The position numbers were made by a program, and so were the translations under genes. The notes under the pieces are model-generated. The model did not search any database. It was not told the origin of the DNA and worked only from the letters and a program-made list of their open reading frames with translations. A stretch of 64,000 nucleotides of DNA from Methylacidiphilales bacterium (GTDB lineage: Bacteria; Verrucomicrobiota; Verrucomicrobiia; Methylacidiphilales; UBA1321). Of the stretch, positions 16,811 through 25,609 are shown one piece after another. The stretch is taken from contig JAMFSY010000051.1 in NCBI GenBank assembly GCA_026225555.1, positions 1-64,000 of the forward strand. The letters are read 5' to 3'. Position 1 is the stretch's first letter. The number at the start of each line of letters is the position of its first letter.

Positions 16811-19374
16811 CGTGGGCTCGGGAGGTCGAAGAGTTCCGGCTCGCGAATGACCACCTGGTGATCGAGATAATGATCGGAGATGAGCACGTTGAACTCGACC
16901 AGGAGGTCGATCAGGTCCTCCAGCTTGCCGGAAAACTCAGCCGTGGGCACGCCGGAAAGATCGTCATCGCCTCCCAGAGGCGAGCTGCTTTCGTTGCCGC
17001 TGCGGCGGGGAAAGTAGGTCATGATGTCAATGTAGTTCAGGTCCGTGATCGCGCGCGCGCAATGCTTGAGCGGCGTATCCGCGCCCTTGGCGGGATTCTC
17101 GCCCAGGGTCGCCTCCAACGCGCGGCGCATGCCGTTCAGGCAAAAGAACGCGGAGCGCGGGAAGTCCTCATCCTGAAGCAGCAAACGCGCCACCCGCGTG
17201 GCGATGGGACGGGCGTGATAGAGACTGCGATAGGCGTATTGTCCCGCCAACATCTGCAGCAACAAATCCAGGTTCGAGCTGCTGATCGAATCCGCAGGCG
17301 AATCTCCGCCCGTCTCCGGCACGAGCACCTGTTCGAGCGCGAGGATGGTCGTCAGGCTTCGCTCCGCATAAACGCCAAGTTGCCAGAAATGCCACGCGTC
17401 GTTATGCAGCATGTGCTTTTCCAAGGCACCCGTCAGTTCATCGAGCTGCATGATGATATCCTGGTGGAGCGAACGGTCCTCCAGGATCATCCGCACGCGA
17501 TCCGTCCCGGCCTGGTCCGCGTCGAAAGCCAGTTGGAGATAAAGCCGGTTGAGCACCGACCAGACTTCCGGCGGGAAATGTTCGCGGATATTTTCCGCGT
17601 TCTCGCGACAGGCCTGCAGCGATGAAAGCACCGAACCGCCGTGCTCGGGATCGAGCAGGAAATAAAACGGCACGTCGCGGACATCCTTGATTTTCTTCTC
17701 CGGCTGTAAAAAGAATTCGGAATCGTGCCCGGTGAGCGCCGCCAGTGCGGCCCAAAGCGGACGGCGTTTCCGGGCGACCGCGGTATGCGCGGGCGGCCAC
17801 GTCTGCATCTGCACGATGCGCAGGGCGCGCGCCGTGACTTCGGCCCGCTCTGCATAACGGCCCATCCAGAAAAGTGATTCCGCCACCCGGCTGGTCAGGC
17901 GCAACCGGGTCGGGGCTTCCTCCGTCTGCGCATAATAGGGAATGGATGCCCCCGAGGACTGGCGCAAGATCCAGACATCCTTGATACGGTCCGTGGCCTG
18001 GACCATCGAGGTCGACAGGGAGGAAATTCCGCCCGTCCAGGCGACCGCGCAGGGTGAGACCCGATTCTGGCCGAGGGCAAAGGCGCGCAACGTCACAGGC
18101 AGCGAGCGCGAGCCTGCCGCCGTCCAGGAAGGAACCGTGGCCTGGGTCAGCGCCTTGTGGGCGACATACTCACTCGGGTTCGCATCGATCTGCTGCCAAA
18201 GCCGGTTCCAATCGTGCGCGGGCATGTGCCGCACCATCCATTCGTGGGCGGGCCCCCGTTTCCAAGCATGGCGAACCACATAGGCATCACGATTATCCGC
18301 CACTTCCTCGCGCACATCGAGATCGCGCAATTCGAACACGTGCGGCGAAGCCAGGAGCGGTCGCTCGCCCGTATAATACTCGATGATCGCGGGTAGATGC
18401 GCCGCCAACGCGCGATTATCGGCGAGATCCGAGCCGAGCCCGTTGGCCATGGCCAGTTCACCCCGGCGCACGCACGAAAGCAGGCCCGGCACGCCAAAAC
18501 GGCTGCCCGCGTCGAAAGTCACCGGATCGAGCAGGGAGGTCTCCAGCCGCCGCAACACGACATCGACCCGTTCCATGCCCGCGATGGTCTTCAGATAAAG
18601 GCGGCTATCCAGCACGACGAGGTCGCTCCCCTGCACGATGGAAACGCCCATCTGCCGCGCCAGACTGGCGTGGTCGAGATAATGCTCGTCGCTGCTGCCC
18701 CGCGCGAGCAGCACGGCGCGCACGCGGCCATCCGGGTTGCGCACCTGTTCCTGCAAAATATCCATGACCTGCGCCGCGAAATCCTCGATGAAGAGCACCT
18801 CCACGCCTTCGAAAAGACGCGGGGCGATCTGACGCATGATCTGCCGCTTTTTCATGGCGTAGGTGGCCCCTTCCGCCACGCCCATGTGATCTTCCATCAC
18901 GAGCCACTGGCCGCGCTCATTTTGCTGGAGATCGAAAGCGGTCAATTGCAGGTAATCCGGGATCGCTCCGGGCAGACGCGCGCACCCGCGATGAAAATTG
19001 GGATCTGCATAGACGATCTCGTAGGGCACCACGCCCGCCTTGAGAATTTCCTGTCCGGCGTAGATGTCGCGTAGGAAGGAGTTCCACGCCCGCACCCGCT
19101 GGATCAGCCCCGCTTCCAGGCGCGCCCATTCCTCGTTTCCGATGACGAGCGGCATGAGATCGAAGCCATTGGCCTGCGACCATTCCGACGGCATCGCATT
19201 CTTGGGATCGAAGTAGGAGCCGTCCTCCTCCCGCAATTCCTCGGCGAGGGAAAAAATGCGGTCCAATTGTTCGGCGAATAAACCACCCAGGTGGTTCTGG
19301 ATTTGAAGCGTCAAGTCCGCCGGAGATGGTGTCTCCTTGGAAAATGAAGAAAAAGAAGATCCCTCTTCGGACAT
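16807..19374 (-). CDS. Circularly permuted ATP-grasp / alpha-E domain fusion
   Basis: 855 residues from the ATG at 19374; the frame extends to a TTG at 19410, which is less likely. Residues about 30-480 are the circularly permuted ATP-grasp type 2 region, with EDHMGVAEGATYAMKKRQ and ARGSSDEHYLDHASLARQMG. Residues about 510-850 form the alpha-helical alpha-E domain, opening with SLFWMGRYAERAEVTARAL. In many bacteria these are two adjacent genes; here they are fused. The ATP-grasp part is expected to activate a carboxylate with ATP and form an amide. The transglutaminase partner follows with a four-base overlap. Confidence 0.92.
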   Translation of the reverse strand: MSEEGSSFSSFSKETPSPADLTLQIQNHLGGLFAEQLDRIFSLAEELREEDGSYFDPKNAMPSEWSQANGFDLMPLVIGNEEWARLEAGLIQRVRAWNSFLRDIYAGQEILKAGVVPYEIVYADPNFHRGCARLPGAIPDYLQLTAFDLQQNERGQWLVMEDHMGVAEGATYAMKKRQIMRQIAPRLFEGVEVLFIEDFAAQVMDILQEQVRNPDGRVRAVLLARGSSDEHYLDHASLARQMGVSIVQGSDLVVLDSRLYLKTIAGMERVDVVLRRLETSLLDPVTFDAGSRFGVPGLLSCVRRGELAMANGLGSDLADNRALAAHLPAIIEYYTGERPLLASPHVFELRDLDVREEVADNRDAYVVRHAWKRGPAHEWMVRHMPAHDWNRLWQQIDANPSEYVAHKALTQATVPSWTAAGSRSLPVTLRAFALGQNRVSPCAVAWTGGISSLSTSMVQATDRIKDVWILRQSSGASIPYYAQTEEAPTRLRLTSRVAESLFWMGRYAERAEVTARALRIVQMQTWPPAHTAVARKRRPLWAALAALTGHDSEFFLQPEKKIKDVRDVPFYFLLDPEHGGSVLSSLQACRENAENIREHFPPEVWSVLNRLYLQLAFDADQAGTDRVRMILEDRSLHQDIIMQLDELTGALEKHMLHNDAWHFWQLGVYAERSLTTILALEQVLVPETGGDSPADSISSSNLDLLLQMLAGQYAYRSLYHARPIATRVARLLLQDEDFPRSAFFCLNGMRRALEATLGENPAKGADTPLKHCARAITDLNYIDIMTYFPRRSGNESSSPLGGDDDLSGVPTAEFSGKLEDLIDLLVEFNVLISDHYLDHQVVIREPELFDLPSPR

Positions 19375-19590
19375 CCGCAAGAAGTTGCCCGACACCTCTT
19401 TTTGACGCAAGGCCAGAGAGTAACCAAGCTTCAGCCTCGAATCCTCAACGCCTCCGTCAAGACACGCCGGATGAAAGGAGCCTGCTGTCCCTGCCCCGAT
19501 AAAACTCCTTCCTAGACAAGGGCGGACTGACGGGCTTTCTTAGCTTCGAAGATCACTCCTCATTCCAGTCACCCAACCAAAAGGCGCATT

Positions 19591-20358
19591 ATGAAACTCT
19601 CAGGCAAAGTCGCACTCGTCACCGGCAGCAGCCAGGGCATCGGTCAATCCATTGCGGAACGGCTCGCCGCCGAGGGCGCCGACATCGTCGTGAATTACCA
19701 CTCGCATCCCGAGGAGGCCGATACGGTGAAGGCGAATATCGAGAAGCTGGGACGCCGCGCGGTTTCCATTGGCGCCGATCTCGGCTCCATCGCGGGCGCA
19801 CAGAAGCTGATCAGCGATGGCGTGGCGGGCCTCGGCCAGATCGATCTGCTGGTGAATAACGCGGGCGTGGAAAAAAACGCCTCATTCTGGGATGTGACCG
19901 AGCACGACTACGATCTCGTGATGAACACGAACCTGAAGGGCCCCTTTTTCGTCACGCAGGCATTTGTGAAACACCTGCAGGGCCGGAAGTCGGGCGGCAA
20001 GATCATCAACATCAGCTCGGTGCATGAAGACCTCCCCTTCCCCCACTTCACCGCCTACTGCGCGAGCAAGGGCGGCCTGAAGATGATGACGCGCAATCTT
20101 TCCATCGAGCTCGCCCCGCTCGGCATCACGATCAATAACATCGCTCCCGGAGCAATCGAGACCCCGATCAATACGGCGCTGCTGAACGATCCCGACAAGC
20201 TCAAGGCGCTGCTCTCCAACATTCCTCTCAACCGGCTGGGCAAGCCCGCCGATGTGGCCTCCGCCGTCGCCTTTCTTGCCTCCTCGGAATCGGATTATAT
20301 CACGGGCACGACGCTGGTCATCGACGGCGGGCTGACTTGGAATTATTCGGAGCAGTAG
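19591..20358 (+). CDS. Short-chain dehydrogenase/reductase, glucose 1-dehydrogenase-like
   Basis: 255 residues, a classical SDR. The coenzyme motif TGSSQGIGQSIAERLA (TGxxxGIG) is at residues 11-26, NNAGVEKNASFWD at about 88, the catalytic Ser in NISSVHEDLPFPHFTAYCASKGG with Tyr and Lys in YCASK. Its length and the motif IAPGAIETPIN match the glucose 1-dehydrogenase / 3-oxoacyl reductase-like group. It has no operon partner. Substrate unknown; NADP(H) or NAD(H) use cannot be decided from the sequence with confidence. Confidence 0.88.
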   Translation: MKLSGKVALVTGSSQGIGQSIAERLAAEGADIVVNYHSHPEEADTVKANIEKLGRRAVSIGADLGSIAGAQKLISDGVAGLGQIDLLVNNAGVEKNASFWDVTEHDYDLVMNTNLKGPFFVTQAFVKHLQGRKSGGKIINISSVHEDLPFPHFTAYCASKGGLKMMTRNLSIELAPLGITINNIAPGAIETPINTALLNDPDKLKALLSNIPLNRLGKPADVASAVAFLASSESDYITGTTLVIDGGLTWNYSEQ

Positions 20359-20368
20359 CCGACCCTCA

Positions 20369-20466
20369 GCTGTAGCGGCGGCCTATGACCGCCGAGGCGT
20401 GAGCGGAGTATCGAATTAATTAGCAAGCGTGGAGAGAACGGCAACGAGTTTAGGGACTTGAGTCCC
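20369..20466. repeat. Intergenic hairpin-rich stretch
   Basis: The 214-base gap after the SDR gene contains two short dyads. One is cggcgg-cctatga-ccgccg inside gtagcggcggcctatgacc (from about 20372). The other is gggactTGagtccc at 20453-20466. They resemble the short palindromes of the other intergenic repeats in the window, and may act as terminators for the converging SDR and cytochrome genes. Nothing else is seen in the gap. Confidence 0.45.
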
Positions 20467-20572
20467 GCACCACTAAGACCGAAAGCCGCCACAGGCAGCT
20501 CAGGCCGGACGCCCCACCGGCCCCCTATCACCAAGGCGAGATATGTCGCCACGCCTTCCCGAGCAACGAAAT

Positions 20573-21112
20573 TTACGGCAGCTTTAAAGGTACCGCAGTC
20601 TGAGAGGAAGCCCCTTGTAAATCGGACATGACCTTGGGTGCCAACTTGTCGGAATTCGCCAAGAGCAGGCTTACCTGCCACATCTGGTCGCTCGTGAGTG
20701 AGGCTTGGAACCCCGGCATGCCGGTCAATCGAATCCCGTTGGCTACCTTCCAATAGGTGACGCCTGCTGGATCATCCGAAACACCTTTCCCCACCAGAAG
20801 CTTCGGAGGCTTCGGAAATTCTCCCTTGGCGATCGGAGTCTGCTCTTGGCCGGGCAGTCCGTGACATACGGCGCAGTTGATTTCGTAAACTTTCGCTCCC
20901 GCGAAATAGACATCATCAGAGGGCTGGATCGGAGAGGTGGTCGGAGCTTCCTTGCTGACGCGTGCGTCAAGCGCGATCCCCGTGATCAGTTTTTCAAAGG
21001 GAAGCGGAGGAGAGGATGTCGCGACAGGCGCAAGGCCCAATTCAATGAAAGCAAAGCCCGCGACGATGATCAGAGCGAAGGCAGAGACAAATCCAAATAG
21101 GAATAAGCGCAT
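20573..21112 (-). CDS. Membrane-anchored class I cytochrome c
   Basis: 179 residues from MRLFLFGFVSAFALIIVAG, an uncleaved signal anchor or signal peptide. One haem-binding motif, CAVCHG, lies near residue 77, and the probable axial Met is in RLTGMPGFQASLTSDQMWQ, which is a normal distance downstream. This is a small electron carrier on the periplasmic face. The frame continues upstream to 21304, but that part overlaps the degraded recombinase and has no signal peptide. It stands alone, with no oxidase gene adjacent. The C-terminal 20 residues are polar and variable. Confidence 0.85.
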   Translation of the reverse strand: MRLFLFGFVSAFALIIVAGFAFIELGLAPVATSSPPLPFEKLITGIALDARVSKEAPTTSPIQPSDDVYFAGAKVYEINCAVCHGLPGQEQTPIAKGEFPKPPKLLVGKGVSDDPAGVTYWKVANGIRLTGMPGFQASLTSDQMWQVSLLLANSDKLAPKVMSDLQGASSQTAVPLKLP

Positions 21113-21187
21113 AAATGAAATCCTTACGAAATGAGTTTTGCCAAGCCGAACGCCTGATACTGCCATAGCTTGGTTCCAAGTAGAAAG

Positions 21188-21640
21188 GCCTTCCTCCTTT
21201 GACCACAAACCCCCGCCCTTCAGCCCAATTGCCACAGGCAACCAAGATAATCCGCATTCCGGTTTTGGTCTTGGTTGCGAATTTGAGGCCGCCAAGCCAA
21301 GCATCGAGTTCCGCCGTTTTCAGATCGGGCAGCGTCTTGCCGGAAACACCTTGGCCAAGTTCCGAGCGTCTTGCGGCACTGGCTGACGTAATGAGCCGAA
21401 AGTCCCGACTGCTGGCGCGATGCCGCGAATTGTTCCGCAATCTCTGCCAGCGTCAACCGGGGTACGTCAGCTCGGTTATGCCAGAGGAAAAACTCCACCG
21501 CTTCCCGCAATGAGGTATTGCCGAGCTCTCCACCGATTGCGCGTGCTCCTCAACCGCCAGATGCAGCGCGTAACCCGAGACCAGCACCTTCCGTGCAGCC
21601 ACGAGACTTTCGAGTTCGGGGATAGCTAGGTCATGGACCG
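21188..21640 (-). pseudogene. Degraded tyrosine-recombinase-like gene (N-terminal/core-binding part)
   Basis: Three minus-strand frame segments read as one protein. The first, from about 21640, has LAIPELESLVAARKVL and AVEEHAQS. The second, from about 21530, has GELGNTSLREAVEFF and LAEIAEQFAASRQQSG. The third, from about 21380, has GKTLPDLKTAELDAWLGG and CGNWAEGRGFVVKGG. The order (helical region, a LREAVxFF segment, a core-binding SAM-like domain ending in an ExDxWLxGL strand-helix) matches integrase-like proteins I associate with Verrucomicrobiota. Two frameshifts and the complete absence of the catalytic R-H-R-Y domain show that it is dead. It fills the 627-base gap between the cytochrome c and exbB genes. 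Confidence 0.6.
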
Positions 21641-21739
21641 CCGCTACAATGGATGCCTTCCCTGGCATGACGCCGCTGTAATCGGGCAAGCACGGAAAAA
21701 GAATCGCTTCCCCAGCGGCCCACGCTATTTTCAAGGCTT

Positions 21740-22381
21740 ATGTTAGGCTCCTGGACAGACACTTTCATTTTCTCCTGGTACGTGATGGTTCCGCTGATGC
21801 TTTGCAGCATCATCTCCATCGCGATCATCTTCGAGCGGATCATTTCACTGCGGCCCAATATCGTGATCAAGCCGGCACTGGCCCGCGCGATTCACGAACT
21901 CGGTTATGGCGGCAAGACCACGTTGATCGAGCAGCTTTCCGTCGATGAGGACACGCCCCTTTCCCGACTGGTCCGCGCCTGTTTGATGTACACCAGTTGG
22001 CCCAAGGAGGAAAACGCTGAGGCCGTCCAGGCCTACGCCCGGCGCGAAATCGTCCGGCTCGAGCGCGGGCTCGTTTTTCTCGAAGTGGTCACCGGTCTCG
22101 GGCCGCTGCTGGGCCTCATGGGCACCATCCTCGGCCTGATCCGTATCTTCGGCTCGGCGGGAACATCGACCGATCTCTCCGCGCAAGGCACGGCCATTGC
22201 CGCCGGTATTGCCGAGGCGATGTATTGCACCGTCGCCGGTCTCTTCGTCGCCATTCCCGCGCTCATCGCCCACAGCCTTTTCTCCCGCCATATCGAGGCG
22301 CTGACCATCGACCTGGAAACGCTTTGCTCGGAACTCCTGGGCAAACTCTACACCCAGGCCGAAGTCGTCGAGACCGCCTAA
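21740..22381 (+). CDS. exbB: MotA/TolQ/ExbB proton channel family protein
   Basis: 213 residues, three transmembrane segments: near residues 8-32, at GLVFLEVVTGLGPLLGLMGTILGLIRIF, and at GIAEAMYCTVAGLFVAIPALIAH. The TVAGLFVAIPALI segment is the hallmark of the ExbB/TolQ channel helix. With ExbD it forms the proton channel that powers TonB or Tol proteins in the inner membrane. ExbD follows after seven bases and peptide deformylase is coupled to ExbD. TonB is encoded 11 kb away (33282). Confidence 0.92.
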   Translation: MLGSWTDTFIFSWYVMVPLMLCSIISIAIIFERIISLRPNIVIKPALARAIHELGYGGKTTLIEQLSVDEDTPLSRLVRACLMYTSWPKEENAEAVQAYARREIVRLERGLVFLEVVTGLGPLLGLMGTILGLIRIFGSAGTSTDLSAQGTAIAAGIAEAMYCTVAGLFVAIPALIAHSLFSRHIEALTIDLETLCSELLGKLYTQAEVVETA

Positions 22382-22388
22382 TCCTTCC

Positions 22389-22814
22389 ATGCGATTCTCC
22401 CGGAAAGTACGGCGTCCGCCGATCATCAACATCATTTCGTTGATCGATATTCTCGTCGTCCTGCTCATTTTCTACATCGCCACCACCGTCTTCAAGCGGA
22501 GCGAGCCGAAGATCAACATCGTCGTGCCTCCTTCCAGCCGCGCGACCACGACGAAGGACACCCAGCCCTCGATCATCTATGTCACCGCCGACAGCAAGAT
22601 GTTCCTGGACGATACGCCCATCGAACCCGACCAACTCGGCGACCTGCTCAAGAGCAAGATCGCGGCGAATCCCGCCTACAAGGTCGCGATGAAAGCCGAC
22701 ACGAAAGCGCCCTTCGGTATGATCACCAAAGTCATGGATGCCGCCCATACGGCGGGCATCACCGATCTTCCCACCTTTATGGACGCCCACGCCGCTGGAG
22801 GAGCCACACCGTGA
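22389..22814 (+). CDS. exbD: ExbD/TolR biopolymer transport protein
   Basis: 141 residues. A short cytoplasmic N-terminus is followed by one transmembrane helix (IINIISLIDILVVLLIFYIATT), in which the conserved Asp of LID is the proton-carrying residue. The periplasmic domain ends with a typical ExbD region (ADTKAPFGMITKVMDAAHTAGI). It partners ExbB. Its TGA stop overlaps the GTG start of the deformylase gene by four bases (GTGA), so the two are coupled. Confidence 0.93.
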   Translation: MRFSRKVRRPPIINIISLIDILVVLLIFYIATTVFKRSEPKINIVVPPSSRATTTKDTQPSIIYVTADSKMFLDDTPIEPDQLGDLLKSKIAANPAYKVAMKADTKAPFGMITKVMDAAHTAGITDLPTFMDAHAAGGATP

Positions 22815-23386
22815 TCCGGGAAATCGTCCATTATGACGCACCCGTGCTCCGCGCCAAAGGTCGCGAGGTGGGTGAAATAACGCCCAAGATTCACGCCTTG
22901 ATCGATGATCTCTTCGATACCATGCGCGAGGCCCGGGGGGTTGGCCTGGCTTCCCAGCAGATTGGAGAGGCGATCCAAGTTGCGGTGATCGATATCACCG
23001 GCATCAAGGAGCGTCCCAGCAAAATGTGGATCGCCGGCAAGCCGGTCGATCCGGAAGCCTTCATGCCGCTGGTCCTCATCAATCCGGTCCTGAAAATGAC
23101 CAAGACGAAAGTGACCAGCCACGAGGGCTGCCTCAGCTTTCCCGGACTCTCGCTCGATATTCCTCGCGCGCAACGCGTCAACGTGAAGACACGCACTCTC
23201 GACGGCGGGACCTTCGAGTTTGACGCCGGCGGACTTCTCGGCCGGGCGGTTCTCCACGAGGTGGATCATCTCCACGGTAAGCTTTTCATCGACCACATCA
23301 GTGCGGCGGAACGGCGCTTGATCCGCGAGGATCTTGAATACATCAAGAGAGGCGAACCGATCCCGACCGAAGAAGATGAAGAATGA
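22811..23386 (+). CDS. def: Peptide deformylase
   Basis: 191 residues from a GTG start that overlaps exbD. The three deformylase motifs are GVGLASQQIG (Gly-x-Gly-Leu-Ala-x-x-Gln), EGCLSFPGL (metal-binding Cys) and VLHEVDHLHGKLF (HExxH metal ligands plus catalytic Glu). The enzyme removes the N-formyl group from nascent proteins. A KIFLIDH-like C-terminus and an acidic tail complete a normal-length type 1/2 enzyme. Being downstream of exbBD is unusual, because def is more often next to fmt. Confidence 0.96.
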   Translation: MIREIVHYDAPVLRAKGREVGEITPKIHALIDDLFDTMREARGVGLASQQIGEAIQVAVIDITGIKERPSKMWIAGKPVDPEAFMPLVLINPVLKMTKTKVTSHEGCLSFPGLSLDIPRAQRVNVKTRTLDGGTFEFDAGGLLGRAVLHEVDHLHGKLFIDHISAAERRLIREDLEYIKRGEPIPTEEDEE

Positions 23387-23430
23387 ATCTTAAGTCTTCG
23401 CGCAAGCCACCGATGCAATAAGATATCTGC

Positions 23431-23862
23431 ATGGGCTCCGTCGACAGCAAGACTAATCAACTACGCGTACGAGTGACTCCCGAAGAGCGGGAGCTCCTCG
23501 AGAAATTACGTACCGATCGCAACCGTGGCGAGACGATCTCCGATCTCGTTCGCGAGGCCATTTCCCTGTTGCTCCGGGGTGGATCGGAAGGAAGATCCAG
23601 CGCGCTGTCGCCCCATACCCAGCGGCAGATGGAGCGCCTCGCTGTCCTGCTCAAGCGCGAACCTCAACAGGTCGAGGAAGCCTGCGTGGAAGGCATTCTC
23701 GACCTGATCGAATCGAAGTGTGAGGTGCCGTTGATCGTCATGGAAACACATCTGCACCTCAAATATCGCAACCGGGAAGAGAAGCCGGAGTTTCCCTGGA
23801 CGCAGCCTCCCGAAGCCGAACCGAAACTGCTGCCATCGGAAGAGGAATCACCGTCTCCCTAA
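23431..23862 (+). CDS. Hypothetical protein with a ribbon-helix-helix-like N-terminus
   Basis: 143 residues. Residues 9-50 (LRVRVTPEERELLEKLR, then ETISDLVREAISLLLRG) have the strand-helix-helix layout of ribbon-helix-helix DNA-binding proteins, in which the short first strand sits in the major groove. Residues 60-110 form a second helical unit, and the C-terminus is Pro/Glu-rich and probably unstructured. DNA binding is inferred from this pattern only. The gene follows def by 44 bases and may be co-transcribed. Confidence 0.5.
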   Translation: MGSVDSKTNQLRVRVTPEERELLEKLRTDRNRGETISDLVREAISLLLRGGSEGRSSALSPHTQRQMERLAVLLKREPQQVEEACVEGILDLIESKCEVPLIVMETHLHLKYRNREEKPEFPWTQPPEAEPKLLPSEEESPSP

Positions 23863-23877
23863 GCTGGCAGCAGGCTG

Positions 23878-24183
23878 TTATCTCCGATAAACCACGCCGA
23901 GCACGTCGCCAAACTGCCTTGAGGCCGTCGCCCGGAAATTCATCCGCAGGCCGTCCGCGGTGTGGAAGGGCGCATTGAGAACCTCGTCCCCGCCTTTCAA
24001 CCGCGGCACCCAGCAGATGCGCAGCTCTTTCACCTGGTCCCCGGAGAGCAGTTGCTCCATCTCCGCGCTTCCGGGCGCCACCTTTCCGCGCAGAAATGCG
24101 CGGGCGGCCGCGGGCAGAGATCGCAACGGCCAGCGCGCGCCATCCCAAGTCAGCGCCAGTCCGATCGCGCTTTGGCTCTTCAT
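23878..24183 (-). CDS. Hypothetical protein, coupled to queA
   Basis: 101 residues. Its start overlaps the queA stop by four bases (ATGA), which supports it as a real gene. No transmembrane segment or signal peptide is seen. The sequence is rich in Arg and hydrophobics (MKSQSAIGLALTWDGARWPL, ELRICWVPRLKGG), suggesting a small alpha/beta domain. I do not recognise the family. It ends 15 bases from the stop of the convergent ribbon-helix-helix-like gene. Confidence 0.5.
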   Translation of the reverse strand: MKSQSAIGLALTWDGARWPLRSLPAAARAFLRGKVAPGSAEMEQLLSGDQVKELRICWVPRLKGGDEVLNAPFHTADGLRMNFRATASRQFGDVLGVVYRR

Positions 24184-25226
24184 AGAATCAACATCGCATC
24201 GCCATAGCTGAAGAAGCGATATTTCAATCCGACCGCCTCGCGATAAATTTCCAGCAGGCGCTCGCGGCCCACCAGAGCGCTCACCAGCATCAGCAATGTC
24301 GAGTGGGGCAAATGAAAATTCGTGAGCAACACATCCACCCGCTTGAACTCGTAGGGCGGATGAATGAAAATCCGTGTCCGGCTCCGATAGGGATGGAGAT
24401 GCGGCGCGGCCTCCAGCACGCGCGCCGAGGTCGTTCCCACCGCGACAATGCGCTTCGCGGCATCGTAGGCCTCCTCGAAGCCGACCGGGATGGAATAGAC
24501 CTCCTCATGCATCTCGTGATCGGCCAAAAACTCAGTCTTCACCGGGCGAAAGGTGCCCAAGCCAACGTGCAGCGTGACGAACGCGTGAGGAAACCGGGCG
24601 AGCAGCTCGGGCGTAAAGTGGAGGCCCGCCGTCGGCGCGGCGACTGAGCCCTCCTGCCGCGCATAGACCGTCTGATAACGCTCGTAATCGGCCGCTTCGT
24701 GCTCCTTCTCGCCCAGGACGCCACGCCGCTTGCGGATGTAGGGAGGCAGGGGCATCTCGCCCATTTTCATAAGATCGATCGGACCGAAAAAGCGCAGCAC
24801 ACGCTCGCCGCCCGGCAGGGTCTTCAACACCTCCGCCTCAACCTGTCCGGCGTTCTCCTCCGGCCCCGCCTTGAAATGGAGCCGCGCGCCGGGCTTGGCC
24901 CTCGCGCCCGGCTTGACCAGGGCGACCCAATGCTGCGGGCTGGTTTCCTCGAGGAGCAAAACTTCGAGCCGTCCGTCCGCCGTGGCCATCGCCGATGGGC
25001 GTACTTTCGAATCGTTCAGGACGAGCAGGTCGTCCGGCCCCAGATATTCCGGCAAATCGTCGAAGCGCCGATGCTCGATCTTGTCCGTCGCGCGATGATA
25101 GACCAACAGGCGCGATTGTTCCCGCCGGGCCGCGGGATGGGTCGCAATCAGCTCGGGATGGAGCTCGTACTCGTAATCGGCGGTGCGGGAACCCGGCTCC
25201 TGCCGGTTGTGAAGAAACCGGGACAT
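24180..25226 (-). CDS. queA: tRNA preQ1(34) S-adenosylmethionine ribosyltransferase-isomerase
   Basis: 348 residues, standard for QueA. DYEYELHPELIATHPAARREQSRLLV is the family N-terminus. LVLNDSKVRPSA, EGSVAAPTAGLHFTPELL, VTLHVGLGTFRPVK and TNFHLPHSTLLMLVSAL are the diagnostic blocks, and FFSYGDAMLIL is the C-terminus. It adds the epoxycyclopentane group from SAM to preQ1 at tRNA position 34 in queuosine synthesis. An Hpt-domain gene lies nine bases upstream on the same strand. No tgt or queG is nearby. Confidence 0.96.
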   Translation of the reverse strand: MSRFLHNRQEPGSRTADYEYELHPELIATHPAARREQSRLLVYHRATDKIEHRRFDDLPEYLGPDDLLVLNDSKVRPSAMATADGRLEVLLLEETSPQHWVALVKPGARAKPGARLHFKAGPEENAGQVEAEVLKTLPGGERVLRFFGPIDLMKMGEMPLPPYIRKRRGVLGEKEHEAADYERYQTVYARQEGSVAAPTAGLHFTPELLARFPHAFVTLHVGLGTFRPVKTEFLADHEMHEEVYSIPVGFEEAYDAAKRIVAVGTTSARVLEAAPHLHPYRSRTRIFIHPPYEFKRVDVLLTNFHLPHSTLLMLVSALVGRERLLEIYREAVGLKYRFFSYGDAMLIL

Positions 25227-25234
25227 GCCGGGAT

Positions 25235-25606
25235 TTAGGAAAGACGTAGAGAGGTGTAACGTCCGGCCAGAAGCTTGTTCGAACTCACGAACGTCTCCTC
25301 GGCCTTTTGCACCAGACCCAGATAATCGGCGGAAGCGTAGGGCTTCTTCTCGATCTCATAAAGGCAGGTTCCCACCTCGACATAGCCGAAATTGAGCAGG
25401 CTTCCGCGCAATTGATGAGCCAGGGCGGAGATCGCCGTGCGATCTGTCTCCGGGCTCATGGCCTTTAGTTCTCCGAACCGCTGCTCGGCGCTCTGGACGA
25501 GCTCGAGGACGATGTCGGCCATGTCCTGCGGGACGTTTTGATAATCGTCGCCCAACAGGGACTCGGCCTGCGACCAATCGAACTCGGGTTGGCTGGAGGT
25601 GGACAT
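25235..25606 (-). CDS. Stand-alone histidine phosphotransfer (Hpt) domain protein
   Basis: 123 residues, one all-helical domain. The Hpt signature ALAHQLRGSLLNFGYVEVG carries the phosphorylatable His, and flanking Asp/Glu-rich helices complete the four-helix bundle. It would relay phosphate from a hybrid kinase to a response regulator. None is encoded in the window, so its partners are elsewhere. It begins four bases after the ssb stop, a compact position that in other bacteria is taken by rpsR. Confidence 0.8.
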   Translation of the reverse strand: MSTSSQPEFDWSQAESLLGDDYQNVPQDMADIVLELVQSAEQRFGELKAMSPETDRTAISALAHQLRGSLLNFGYVEVGTCLYEIEKKPYASADYLGLVQKAEETFVSSNKLLAGRYTSLRLS

Positions 25607-25609
25607 GGC

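Noticed and set aside
20343-20753. Minus-strand open frame of 136 codons after the SDR gene
   Set aside because: It overlaps the cytochrome c coding region in another frame and the hairpin stretch; no domain or ribosome site.
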